From the NCBI GenBank assembly GCA_947631595.1, contig CANRLZ010000001.1:24976-88975 (forward strand): DNA of 64,000 bases. Direction: 5' to 3'. Under the pieces are notes generated by a model that saw nothing but the letters and a program-made list of their open reading frames with translations, did no database searches and was not told the DNA's origin. Every line of letters begins with the position of its first letter. The stretch's first letter is position 1. This document shows, piece by piece, positions 1-7,341 of this stretch. The stretch is from an uncultured Oscillospiraceae bacterium. Lineage in GTDB: Bacteria > Bacillota > Clostridia > Oscillospirales > Oscillospiraceae. The position numbers and the translations under genes were made by a program.

Positions 1-125
1 TCCTGAAGGGGGAGGACCCCGCCGCGGTGGACAACTACGGCCTCAACCCCGCGCCGAAGTCCGCTGTTCCCTCCGCGCCGGAGCTTCTTTCCGACCCCGC
101 CCCCCAGGGCGGCGAGAACCCCTGA
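1..125 (+). CDS. C-terminal end of a truncated, unidentified protein
   Basis: Reading codons from base 3 gives about 40 sense codons ending in TGA at 123-125. The tail is rich in Pro, Ala and Ser and looks like a disordered C-terminus. The gene begins outside the window and nothing in this fragment identifies a family. That it is a real gene end is inferred from codon use typical of the window and from the strong terminator hairpin ten bases after the stop. Confidence 0.6.
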   Translation, partial: LKGEDPAAVDNYGLNPAPKSAVPSAPELLSDPAPQGGENP

Positions 126-134
126 ATTTTCGCG

Positions 135-172
135 AAAAACATCCCCGGCCCACCTGGGCCGGGGATGTTTTT
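135..172 (+). terminator. Rho-independent terminator, left copy of a duplicated hairpin
   Basis: An A5 tract and an arm starting CATCCCCGGCCCA pair with the complementary arm ending in GATG and a T5 tract, giving a near-perfect long hairpin with a minimal loop. It ends the gene stopping at 125. A copy with two substitutions lies at 380-417, on the other side of the structured repeat. Confidence 0.85.
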
Positions 173-379
173 CAGCTTGTCAAAAAAGCCTCGCAGAGTT
201 TCGCGCCGCAGGGCGCGAAAGACTCATAAGAAATTTTTTCCGGCGGCGTGTACGTCGGAAAAAATACATCTCGGCCCGCAAACGTGCGAGCCGGCCGCCC
301 TCGCGGCGGCCGGGGAGTGCGCTGCAGCGGGCCGTAAAAAATGTCAAAGAAGCGGCCCTGCCGCTTCTTTGACAGTCTC
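173..379 (+). mobile_element. Structured terminator-associated repeat element, copy 1 (207 bp)
   Basis: The element starts CAGCTTGTCAAAAAAGCC and ends CTTCTTTGACAGTCTC. Its ends form an imperfect inverted repeat (TGTCAAAAAAGC against TGTCAAAGAAGC). It folds into several hairpins: TTTCGCGCC/GGCGCGAAA near 199-220, ATTTTTTCCG/CGGAAAAAAT near 233-266, GGCCGCC/GGCGGCC near 294-312 inside an outer CGGCCCGC/GCGGGCCG pairing, and a 15-bp stem TGTCAAAGAAGCGGC with a CCT loop near 343-375. There is no consistent ORF between copies. A second copy lies at 7099-7304 and a partial inverted one at 63924-64000. It sits between convergent genes and between two copies of the same terminator hairpin. Mobility is inferred; no transposase is encoded. 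Confidence 0.8.
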
Positions 380-417
380 AAAAACATCCCCGACCCGCCT
401 GGGCCGGGGATGTTTTT
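380..417 (-). terminator. Duplicated terminator hairpin, right copy
   Basis: This is a 38-bp near-copy of the hairpin at 135-172. It differs at two positions (GGCCCACC became GACCCGCC), one of which leaves a mismatch in the stem. Being nearly palindromic, it can end transcription of the minus-strand mtaB gene, whose stop codon follows directly. Confidence 0.75.
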
Positions 418-423
418 GTGCGG

Positions 424-1716
424 TCATGCCTCCGCGGTTCCCAGCAGGAACCCGTCTCCGGCGGACTGGATCCGCACCGGCAAGACCCGGTTGTGGAGGT
501 CCCGCCCCGGGGCTTTCACCAGCGTGTAGTTGGGAGCGTGGCCCTGGTAAAGCCCGTCCCGCTCCTCTTCAAAGAGCACGTCCAGCACCTTGCCCACCTG
601 CCGCTCCAAATACGCCTGGCGCAGGGTGTGGGCCAGGTCGCCCGCCCGCTTTGCCCGGCGCTTTTTCTCCGCCGCGGGCACCTGATCGGGCATCCGCGCC
701 GCCGGGGTGCCCGGCCGCCGGGAGTAGGGGAAGACGTGGAGGGCGGAGAAGGCGCACCGCTCCACAAAGTCCAGGCTCTCCCGGAAGTCCTCCTCCGTCT
801 CGCCGGGGAAGCCCACGATGAGGTCGGTGGTGAGGCCGGGGTCGTCGAAGGTCCGGCGCAGCAGCTCCACGGATCGGAGATACCCCGCCGGGTCGTACCG
901 GCGGTTCATGGCCTTCAGCGTCCCGGCGCAGCCGGACTGGAGGGAGAGGTGGAAGTGGGGGCAGAGGTTGGGGAGCTTGGCCGCCCGGCGGCAGAAGTCC
1001 TCCGTCACCGTCCGCGGCTCCAGGCTGCCCAGGCGCAGCCGCACCTCCGGCGCGGCCTCCGACAGGGCCTCCAGCAGGTCCATAGGTTCCGGCTTGCCGG
1101 GCAGGTCCCGGCCCCAGGAGGAGAGTTCGATGCCGGTGACCACCATCTCCCGGTAGCCCTCCGCCGCCATGTGCCTGGCCTGGGCCACCGCCCGACCCAG
1201 GGGGAGGGAGCGCACCGGCCCGCGGGCGTAGGGGATGATGCAGTAGGAGCAGAAGTTGACGCAGCCGTCCTCCACCTTGAGCATACACCGGGTCCGACCG
1301 GTCAAGCCCCCGGCGGGCAGCTCCTCAAAGGCCCGGCGGGCAAAGGCGTCGTCCACCGCCGTCACCGGGCCGGAGCGGTGGGCCAAGGTCTGTTCCAGCA
1401 GCGCCCAGAACCGCTCCCGGCCCCCGGTCCCGGCCACCAGGTCGGCGCCCAACTCCTCCGCCGCGCCGGGGTGGGTCTGGGGGAAACAGCCGCAGACGGC
1501 CAGCACCGCCTCCGGCCGCTCCCGCCGGACGCGGCGGATGACCTGGCGGTTTTTTTGGTCGCTGACGGCGGTGACGGTGCAGGTGTTGATGATGTAGGCG
1601 TCCGCCTCCGCCTCAAAGGGAACCTGGGTGTGCCCCCGGGCCGCCCCCTGCCGCTCCAGGGCCTGGGACTCGTATTGGTTGACCTTGCAGCCCAGGGTGT
1701 AGATGGCAAACCGCAT
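424..1716 (-). CDS. mtaB: tRNA t6A37 methylthiotransferase (MtaB-type radical SAM)
   Basis: This 430-residue protein has the methylthiotransferase order: an N-terminal UPF0004 domain beginning MRFAIYTLGCKVNQYES with conserved cysteines (GCKVNQ, NTCTV, CGCF), then a radical SAM core with the CxxxCxxC cluster motif in CVNFCSYC, then a short C-terminal TRAM-like region. The family converts t6A37 to ms2t6A37 in ANN-decoding tRNAs, using two Fe-S clusters and S-adenosylmethionine. The CDS could extend upstream, but the ATG at 1716 follows a GGGGG Shine-Dalgarno and matches family N-termini. It is divergent from the yfbR-like gene, with overlapping promoters between them. The assignment to MtaB rather than MiaB or RimO rests on the GCKVNQYES start and the PYARGPVRS segment. 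Confidence 0.92.
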   Translation of the reverse strand: MRFAIYTLGCKVNQYESQALERQGAARGHTQVPFEAEADAYIINTCTVTAVSDQKNRQVIRRVRRERPEAVLAVCGCFPQTHPGAAEELGADLVAGTGGRERFWALLEQTLAHRSGPVTAVDDAFARRAFEELPAGGLTGRTRCMLKVEDGCVNFCSYCIIPYARGPVRSLPLGRAVAQARHMAAEGYREMVVTGIELSSWGRDLPGKPEPMDLLEALSEAAPEVRLRLGSLEPRTVTEDFCRRAAKLPNLCPHFHLSLQSGCAGTLKAMNRRYDPAGYLRSVELLRRTFDDPGLTTDLIVGFPGETEEDFRESLDFVERCAFSALHVFPYSRRPGTPAARMPDQVPAAEKKRRAKRAGDLAHTLRQAYLERQVGKVLDVLFEEERDGLYQGHAPNYTLVKAPGRDLHNRVLPVRIQSAGDGFLLGTAEA

Positions 1717-1728
1717 GGAAAGACCCCC

Positions 1729-1757
1729 TTGCGCTTTGGGCGAGAGTTTGGTAAAAT
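1729..1757 (+). promoter_or_regulatory. Sigma-A-like promoter of the yfbR-like gene
   Basis: A -35 of TTGCGC (1729-1734) and a -10 of TAAAAT (1752-1757) are separated by 17 bp. The region is interleaved with the divergent mtaB promoter. Confidence 0.55.
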
Positions 1758-1767
1758 AGTCGCAATT

Positions 1768-1796
1768 ATTGTACACGCCCACACTTGAATTTGCAA
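1768..1796 (-). promoter_or_regulatory. Sigma-A-like promoter of mtaB
   Basis: On the minus strand, TTGCAA (-35, 1791-1796) and TACAAT (-10, 1768-1773) are 17 bp apart. The -35 lies at the start of the yfbR-like leader, so the two transcription units share about 70 bp of control region. Confidence 0.6.
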
Positions 1797-1808
1797 GGAG
1801 ATAGTCCC

Positions 1809-2387
1809 GTGAGTGACAGCTTTTTTGCCTATCTCTCCCGGATGCGGTACATCGACCGCTGGGGCCTCATGCGAAACACCTTCCAGGAGAACATCCAGGA
1901 GCACTCCCATGCGGTGGCCGTCCTGGCCCACGCCCTGGCGGTGATCGGCCGGGAGAAGTTCGGCTCGACGGTGGACCCCAACGAGGCCGCCGTGGCCGGA
2001 CTCTACCACGACGCGCCGGAGATCCTCACCGGCGACCTGCCCACCCCCGTGAAGTACGACAACCCCGCCATCAAGGACGCCTACAAGGCGGTGGAGCGGG
2101 TGGCCGCGGACAAGCTGCTGTCCATGCTGCCCCCGGAGCTGGCGCCGTCCTTCGCCCCCTATGTGCGGGAGGAGCTGGAGCCGGAGCTGCTGGCGGTGGT
2201 GAAGGCCGCGGATAAGCTGGCGGCCTACCTCAAGTGCGTAGAGGAGCTGAAGGCGGGCAACGACGAATTCCGCCAGGCCGCCCAACAGACCAGGGCGGCG
2301 CTGGAGAAGATGGGTCTGCCCGCCCTGGACTACTTCCTGGAGCGGTTCCTGCCCGCCTTCCACCTCACTTTGGACGAATTGCGTTAA
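1809..2387 (+). CDS. yfbR: YfbR-like HD-domain 5'-deoxynucleotidase
   Basis: This 192-residue protein follows E. coli YfbR closely: a start region with MRYIDRWGLMRNTFQEN, then EHSHAVAVLAHAL (first metal ligand histidine), the HD pair in LYHDAPEILTGDLPTPVKY, and a distal Asp in VVKAADKL. YfbR enzymes dephosphorylate deoxynucleoside 5'-monophosphates and help dUMP/dTMP salvage. A longer in-frame start exists (TTG at 1785), but GTG at 1809 is preferred because an AAGGAG ribosome site lies 8 bases before it. It is followed after 13 bases by the ACT-domain gene, so the two are probably co-transcribed. The function is a family inference; the metal ligands are visible. Confidence 0.88.
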   Translation: MSDSFFAYLSRMRYIDRWGLMRNTFQENIQEHSHAVAVLAHALAVIGREKFGSTVDPNEAAVAGLYHDAPEILTGDLPTPVKYDNPAIKDAYKAVERVAADKLLSMLPPELAPSFAPYVREELEPELLAVVKAADKLAAYLKCVEELKAGNDEFRQAAQQTRAALEKMGLPALDYFLERFLPAFHLTLDELR

Positions 2388-2400
2388 GGGGGATTTGACT

Positions 2401-2670
2401 ATGAGAGCCATCGTCACCGTCATCGGCAAGGACACCGTGGGCATCATCGCCGCCGTCTGCTCCCTGCTCAGCCGGCACAAGGTCAACGTCCTGGACATCA
2501 GCCAGACCGTCTTGCAGGAGTATTTCACCATGATCATGCTGGTGGACGCCGGGGAGAGCGACCTGCCCTTTGCCGACCTGGCCGAACTCCTGAAGCAGAA
2601 GGGGGAGGCCCAGGGTCTGGACATCCGCATGCAGCGGGAGGACATCTTCAACGCCATGCACCGCATCTGA
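2401..2670 (+). CDS. ACT domain protein, UPF0237 type
   Basis: The product has 89 residues and consists of a single ACT domain (beta-alpha-beta-beta-alpha-beta), from [15 protein letters not shown] to the C-terminal MHRI. It matches the size and opening motif (GKDxxGI) of the UPF0237 family, whose stand-alone ACT domains probably bind an amino acid or similar ligand; the ligand is unknown. The ATG at 2401 has GGGGGA seven bases upstream. In Firmicutes this gene is very often the partner of the DUF711 gene that follows here at 2717, so the two likely work together. Confidence 0.88.
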   Translation: MRAIVTVIGKDTVGIIAAVCSLLSRHKVNVLDISQTVLQEYFTMIMLVDAGESDLPFADLAELLKQKGEAQGLDIRMQREDIFNAMHRI

Positions 2671-2716
2671 AGCCCCGCGCCCGGCCCGGACGCGGTCAAA
2701 AACAGGGGGAAACGCC

Positions 2717-4081
2717 ATGCCCATGTTCAATAAGAGCGAAATTCTGGACACCATCCGCATGATCGACCAGCAGCACCTGGACGTGCGCACCATCACCATG
2801 GGCATCTCCCTGCTGGACTGCTGCGACGCGGACGCCAAGACCGCCTGCGGGAAAATTTACGACAAGATCGTCCGCTCCGCCCAGGACCTGGTGAAGACCG
2901 GGGAGGACATCGAGCGGGAGTTCGGCATCCCCATCGTCAACAAGCGCGTCTCCGTCACCCCCATGGCCCTGGTGGCCGGGGCGTCCGACACGGAGGACTA
3001 CCTCCCCTTCGCCCAGGCCATGGACGAGGCGGCCAAGGCGGTGGGGGTGAACTTCATCGGCGGTTTCTCCGCCCTGGTGCAGAAGGGGATGACCCCGGCG
3101 GACCGGCGGCTCATCGCCGCCATCCCCCAGGCCCTGGCCCAGACCGACCTGGTCTGCTCCAGCGTGAACGTGGGTTCCACCAAGGCGGGGATCAACATGG
3201 ACGCGGTGGCCCTCATGGGCCGGACGGTGAAGGAGGCCGCCCAGTTGACCGCAGACCGGGACGGCTTCGGCTGCGCCAAGCTGGTGGTCTTCTGCAACGC
3301 CGTGGAGGACAACCCCTTTATGGCCGGGGCGTTCCACGGCGTAGGGGAGGGCGACCGGGTCATCAACGTGGGCGTCTCCGGCCCCGGCGTGGTCCACCAC
3401 GCCCTCCAGGCGGTGAAGGGCCAGAGCTTCGACGTGGTGGCCGAGACGGTGAAAAAGACCGCCTTCCGGGTCACCCGCATGGGCCAGCTGGTGGCCCAGG
3501 AGGCCAGCCGCCGGCTGGACGTGCCCTTCGGCATCGTGGACCTCTCTCTCGCCCCCACTCCGGCGGTGGGGGACAGCGTGGCGCGCATTTTGGAGGAGAT
3601 GGGCCTGGAGACCTGCGGCACCCACGGCACCACCGCCGCCCTGGCCCTGCTCAACGACGCGGTGAAGAAGGGCGGCGTCATGGCCTCCTCCAGCGTGGGC
3701 GGGCTGTCCGGGGCGTTCATCCCGGTGAGCGAGGACGAGGGGATGATCGCCGCCGCCCAGAGCGGGGCGCTCACCCTGGACAAGCTGGAGGCCATGACCT
3801 GCGTGTGCTCGGTGGGGCTGGACATGATCGCCGTCCCCGGGGACACCCCGGCGGAGACCATCGCCGCCATCATCGCCGACGAGGCCGCCATCGGCATGGT
3901 CAACTCCAAGACCACCGCCGTGCGGCTCATCCCGGCGCCCGGCAAGGGCGTGGGGGACAGCGTGGAGTTCGGCGGGCTGCTGGGCAGCGCCCCGGTGATG
4001 CCCGTCCACGCCCCGTCCAGCGCGGACTTCATCGCCCGGGGCGGCCGCATTCCCGCCCCCCTCCAGAGCCTGAAGAACTGA
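2717..4081 (+). CDS. DUF711 / UPF0210 (PFL-like fold) protein
   Basis: The 454-residue product has the length and landmarks of UPF0210/DUF711 proteins: the MISL-type opening ([12 protein letters not shown]), the [20 protein letters not shown] block, the [16 protein letters not shown] block, and a C-terminal [20 protein letters not shown] tail. Structures in this family resemble pyruvate formate-lyase barrels, but no glycyl-radical loop is seen and the activity is unknown. The start has GGGGGAAA upstream. It follows the ACT-domain gene by 46 bp, the usual pairing, and is closed by a strong terminator. Confidence 0.9.
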   Translation: MPMFNKSEILDTIRMIDQQHLDVRTITMGISLLDCCDADAKTACGKIYDKIVRSAQDLVKTGEDIEREFGIPIVNKRVSVTPMALVAGASDTEDYLPFAQAMDEAAKAVGVNFIGGFSALVQKGMTPADRRLIAAIPQALAQTDLVCSSVNVGSTKAGINMDAVALMGRTVKEAAQLTADRDGFGCAKLVVFCNAVEDNPFMAGAFHGVGEGDRVINVGVSGPGVVHHALQAVKGQSFDVVAETVKKTAFRVTRMGQLVAQEASRRLDVPFGIVDLSLAPTPAVGDSVARILEEMGLETCGTHGTTAALALLNDAVKKGGVMASSSVGGLSGAFIPVSEDEGMIAAAQSGALTLDKLEAMTCVCSVGLDMIAVPGDTPAETIAAIIADEAAIGMVNSKTTAVRLIPAPGKGVGDSVEFGGLLGSAPVMPVHAPSSADFIARGGRIPAPLQSLKN

Positions 4082-4085
4082 GCGT

Positions 4086-4126
4086 AAAAAAAGAGCCGGA
4101 CGCCATTGGCGTCCGGCTCTTTTTTT
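4086..4126 (+). terminator. Bidirectional Rho-independent terminator
   Basis: The stem GAGCCGGACGCC/GGCGTCCGGCTC with an ATT loop has an A tract on the left and a T7 tract on the right. It can serve the DUF711 gene (+) and the ferredoxin gene (-). Confidence 0.9.
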
Positions 4127-4137
4127 GTAGGGATGTA

Positions 4138-4362
<225 letters not shown>

Positions 4363-4370
4363 CTAAGGCT

Positions 4371-4398
4371 ATTCTACCACAGATTTTGAAAATTGCAA
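4371..4398 (-). promoter_or_regulatory. Ferredoxin promoter
   Basis: Minus-strand TTGCAA (4393-4398) and TAGAAT (4371-4376) are separated by 16 bp, giving a leader of about 60 bases. Confidence 0.55.
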
Positions 4399-4482
4399 CG
4401 GTTTTTTTCGCGACTTTGCCGGGGTATAACCCCCCACCCCTTTGGCAACAATGGAAGGGACAGCCAAAGGAGGCGTTGCAGC

Positions 4483-6495
4483 ATGTCCATCTACCCGGAG
4501 TCCAACCGCTATCCCGGCGGAAATCCCTACCGCACCCCCCGGCCCAAGGGGGAGGGGAGCGACACCCGCCTCACCGACCAGTTCACCCGGGACCTCACCG
4601 CCCTGGCGCGGCTGGGGCAGCTGGACCCGGTGATCGGCCGGGAGAAGGAGCTGGCGCGGGCCATCCAGATCCTCTCCCGGCGCACGAAAAACAACCCCGC
4701 CCTGGTGGGGGAGCCGGGGGTGGGCAAGACCGCCGTGGCCGAGGCGCTGGCCCAGGCGTTGGCGGACGGTCGGGTGCCGGAGGACCTCAAGGGCAAGCGG
4801 CTGCTGAGCCTGGACATCGCCTCCATGGTGGCGGGCACCAAGTACCGGGGGGAGTTTGAAGAGCGCATCCGCAACATCCTCAGCGAGCTGCGCCGGGCGG
4901 GGGATGTGATCCTCTTTCTGGACGAGCTGCATACCGTGGTGGGCGCGGGCAGCGCCGAGGGGGCCATCGACGCGGCAAACCTGCTCAAGCCCGCCCTGGG
5001 CCGGGGGGAGCTGCGGGTGGTGGGCGCCACCACCCTGGAGGAATACCGCCGCTACATCGAAAAGGACGTGGCCCTGGAGCGGCGGTTCCAGCCGGTGACG
5101 GTGGAGGAGCCGGACCCGGCGCGGACGCTGGAGATCTTGAAGGGCCTGCGCCCCCGGTACGAGGCCCATCACGGCCTCGCCATCCCCGACGAGGCCCTGG
5201 CCGCGGCGGTGGAGCTGGCGGGGCGGTATCTCCCCCAGCGGCGTTTCCCGGACAAGGCGGTGGACTTGATGGACGAGGCGGCGGCCCTGGAGCGGCTGGA
5301 GCCGGGCGGCCGGGAGGAGGAGGTGGCGGAGCTGGAGCGCCGCGCCCGACAGGCGGCCGCCGAGCGGGAGCGGGCGGTGGCCCAGCGGGACTACCACCGC
5401 TGCCTTATGCTCCGGGAGGCGCAGCAGAGCTTTGAGCAGCAGGCCCAGGAGCTGCGCCGTCGCCGCCGCCGGAGCGACCGGGGTTCGGTGCGCCCGGAGA
5501 CGGTGGCGCGGGTGGTGAGCGCCTGGACGGGCATCCCGGTGAGCCGCCTCACCGGCCCGGAGCGGGAGCGCCTGGCCTCTCTGGAGGCGGAGCTGGCCCG
5601 GGAGGTGGTGGGTCAGGCCGGGGCGGTGCGGGCGGTGGCCCAGGCGGTGCGCCGGGGGCGGCTGGGCCTGCGGGACCCGGACCGGCCCGCCGGCTCTTTC
5701 CTCTTCCTGGGGCCGACGGGGGTGGGGAAGACCCAGCTGTGCCGCGCCCTGGCCGCCCACCTCTTCGGCAGCCCCCGGCGGCTCATCCGCTTCGATATGT
5801 CCGAGTATATGGACCGCCACACCGCCGCCCGGTTGGTGGGCGCGCCGCCGGGGTACGTGGGCTACGACGACGGCGGCCAGCTCACCCGCCGGGTGAAGAG
5901 CCAGCCGTACAGCCTCATCCTCTTTGACGAGGTGGAGAAAGCCCACCCGTCGGTGGCCGACCTGCTGCTTCAAATCATGGAGGAGGGGGTGCTCACCGAC
6001 GGCCAGGGGGGCAAGGCGGACTTCCGCAACGCCGTGGTGGTGCTCACCTCCAACCTGGGCGCCCAGCGCGCCTCCGGGGCGAAAGGCCCCCTGGGCTTCG
6101 GTGCGGAGAGCGGAGTCCAGGCCGCCCGCCGGGCGGCGCTGGAGGCGGCGAAAAATTTTTTCCGCCCGGAGTTTTTGGGGCGGCTGGACGAGATCGTGTA
6201 CTTCGACCCCCTGGGCCGGGCGGAGCTGACCGCCATCGCCCGTACCATGCTGGCCCAGGCGGGGGAGCGGCTGGCCGCCCACGGGGTACGCCTGGAGGCG
6301 CCGGAGGCGGCGGTGGAGCGCCTGGTGGAGCGGGCCATGGGCGAGCAGGGCGGCGCCCGGCCCCTGCGGCGGCTCATCGCCCGTGAGGTGGAGGACCCGG
6401 CGGCGGAAGGGCTGCTCAGCGGGCGGCTGCTGCCGGGGAGCTGTTTTTGCCTGGCGGTGGAAAAGGGGGAACTTTCCGGCAAAGTGGCCGTCTAA
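4483..6495 (+). CDS. ClpC/ClpA-like AAA+ unfoldase lacking the N domain
   Basis: The 670-residue protein has two AAA+ modules. D1 has Walker A GEPGVGKT (about residue 76) and Walker B ILFLDE. A short Arg/Glu-rich coiled coil follows. D2 has Walker A GPTGVGKT (about residue 409), Walker [12 protein letters not shown] and an arginine-rich C-terminal subdomain. An LGF tripeptide in [10 protein letters not shown] fits the ClpP-docking loop, which favours a protease partner over a ClpB-type disaggregase. The usual 140-150 residue Clp N-terminal repeat domain is absent: only about 44 residues precede D1. The start at 4483 has AAAGGAGG nine bases upstream, and the in-frame extension to 4393 does not encode a Clp N domain. 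No clear CtsR operator was seen upstream. Confidence 0.9.
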   Translation: MSIYPESNRYPGGNPYRTPRPKGEGSDTRLTDQFTRDLTALARLGQLDPVIGREKELARAIQILSRRTKNNPALVGEPGVGKTAVAEALAQALADGRVPEDLKGKRLLSLDIASMVAGTKYRGEFEERIRNILSELRRAGDVILFLDELHTVVGAGSAEGAIDAANLLKPALGRGELRVVGATTLEEYRRYIEKDVALERRFQPVTVEEPDPARTLEILKGLRPRYEAHHGLAIPDEALAAAVELAGRYLPQRRFPDKAVDLMDEAAALERLEPGGREEEVAELERRARQAAAERERAVAQRDYHRCLMLREAQQSFEQQAQELRRRRRRSDRGSVRPETVARVVSAWTGIPVSRLTGPERERLASLEAELAREVVGQAGAVRAVAQAVRRGRLGLRDPDRPAGSFLFLGPTGVGKTQLCRALAAHLFGSPRRLIRFDMSEYMDRHTAARLVGAPPGYVGYDDGGQLTRRVKSQPYSLILFDEVEKAHPSVADLLLQIMEEGVLTDGQGGKADFRNAVVVLTSNLGAQRASGAKGPLGFGAESGVQAARRAALEAAKNFFRPEFLGRLDEIVYFDPLGRAELTAIARTMLAQAGERLAAHGVRLEAPEAAVERLVERAMGEQGGARPLRRLIAREVEDPAAEGLLSGRLLPGSCFCLAVEKGELSGKVAV

Positions 6496-6527
6496 AGGGG
6501 CAGCCGAGAAAAAAGGAGAGAAAAATC

Positions 6528-7052
6528 ATGAAAAAAATCCGCGTCCTGTCCCTGCTGCTGTCCGCCGCCCTGTGCCTGTCCCTGGCCGCCTGCGCCGGGG
6601 GGAAGAAGGGCGACGCGTCCGACCCCGCCGCGCTGGCCGACGCCTACGCCCAGGCCATCACCGGCGCCCGTGACCTGGAGTACAACGAGGCCTACCCCGT
6701 GCTCACCAGCGCCGACCAGGCTGACGCCCAGGAGCGGGAGATGTACTTCGCCACCCTGGGGGTGGAGCCGGCGGACGTGCAGGCCTACGCCATGAGCGTG
6801 TCCCTGATGAACGTCCAGGCCTACGCCATCGTGGCCATGCTGCCCGCCGACGGCGCCGCGGACGCGGTGCGCGCCGGGCTGGAGGGGTATGTGGAAAACC
6901 AGAAGAACGGCTTTGAACACTACCTGGAGGACCAGTTCCAGGTGGCCTCCAGCGCCAAGCTGGAGACCCTGGACGACGGCACCATCCTCCTGGTGATGTG
7001 CCCCGACCAGGACACGGCGCTGGACAGCATCAAAAGCGCCCTGGCGGGCTGA
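6528..7052 (+). CDS. Lipoprotein, probably DUF4358 family
   Basis: The 174-residue product begins MKKIRVLSLLLSAALCLS and has a lipobox LAAC at about residues 18-22, so it should be lipidated and anchored outside the membrane. The mature part has the MSVSLMNVQAYAIVA segment and a Tyr/Glu-rich helix resembling the small DUF4358 lipoproteins common in clostridia; their function is unknown. AAAGGAGAG lies eight bases before the ATG. It follows the clp gene by 32 bp and may be co-transcribed. The family call is from memory of the motif pattern and is less certain than the lipoprotein call. Confidence 0.8.
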   Translation: MKKIRVLSLLLSAALCLSLAACAGGKKGDASDPAALADAYAQAITGARDLEYNEAYPVLTSADQADAQEREMYFATLGVEPADVQAYAMSVSLMNVQAYAIVAMLPADGAADAVRAGLEGYVENQKNGFEHYLEDQFQVASSAKLETLDDGTILLVMCPDQDTALDSIKSALAG

Positions 7053-7065
7053 CCTTCGGGCAGAA

Positions 7066-7098
7066 AACGCGCCCTCTCCCACGGGAGAGGGCGCGTTT
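7066..7098 (+). terminator. Terminator hairpin, left copy of duplicated pair (locus 2)
   Basis: The stem CGCGCCCTCTCCC/GGGAGAGGGCGCG is followed by only three T residues before the repeat element begins. An identical 33-bp copy lies at 7306-7338. The stem sequence is unrelated to the one at 135-172. Confidence 0.8.
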
Positions 7099-7304
7099 CA
7101 GCTTGTCAAAAAGCCTCGCAGAGTTTCGCGCCGCAGGGCGCGAAAGACTCATAAGAAATTTTTTCCGGCGGCGTGTACGTCGGAAAAAATACATCTCGGC
7201 CCGCAAACGTGCGAGTCGGCCGCCCTCGCGGCGGCCGGGGAGTGCGCTGCAGCGGGCCGCAAAAAATGTCAAAGAAGCGGTCCGACCGCTTCTTTGACAG
7301 TCTC
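7099..7304 (+). mobile_element. Structured terminator-associated repeat element, copy 2 (206 bp)
   Basis: It is nearly identical to copy 1 at 173-379. The differences seen are one A fewer in the first A tract, C to T near the GC-rich hairpin, T to C before the A6 run, and three changes in the terminal hairpin. There the stem base pair next to the loop changes from C-G to T-A, a compensatory change, while the loop changes from CCT to CCG. It again lies between convergent genes (the lipoprotein and spoIIE) and between two copies of the local terminator. Confidence 0.85.
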
Positions 7305-7305
7305 C

Positions 7306-7341
7306 AACGCGCCCTCTCCCACGGGAGAGGGCGCGTTTTTT
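7306..7341 (-). terminator. Terminator hairpin, right copy (locus 2)
   Basis: An exact repeat of the 33 bases at 7066-7098, here followed by a full T6 tract that overlaps the spoIIE stop codon. It probably terminates both convergent genes. Confidence 0.8.

Noticed and set aside
173..379. Repeat element as a group II intron remnant
   Set aside because: It shares the habit of sitting after terminators, but no domain V sequence or intron 5' GTGYG motif was recognised, and introns do not duplicate the hairpin.
172..387. ORFs reading through repeat copy 1 (71 codons on the minus strand and longer ones on the plus strand)
   Set aside because: The reading frames are not kept in copy 2, which has a one-base indel, and they lack ribosome sites. 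The hairpin structure explains the sequence better.
418..1788. Long plus-strand ORF opposite mtaB, and similar long ORFs opposite most genes
   Set aside because: These are shadows caused by high GC at third codon positions. Their translations are Arg/Gly/Pro/His-rich with no domains.
4402..4482. CtsR operator upstream of the ClpC-like gene
   Set aside because: No tandem GGTCAAA heptads are present. A TATAAC -10 is visible at 4425-4430 but the -35 is poor.
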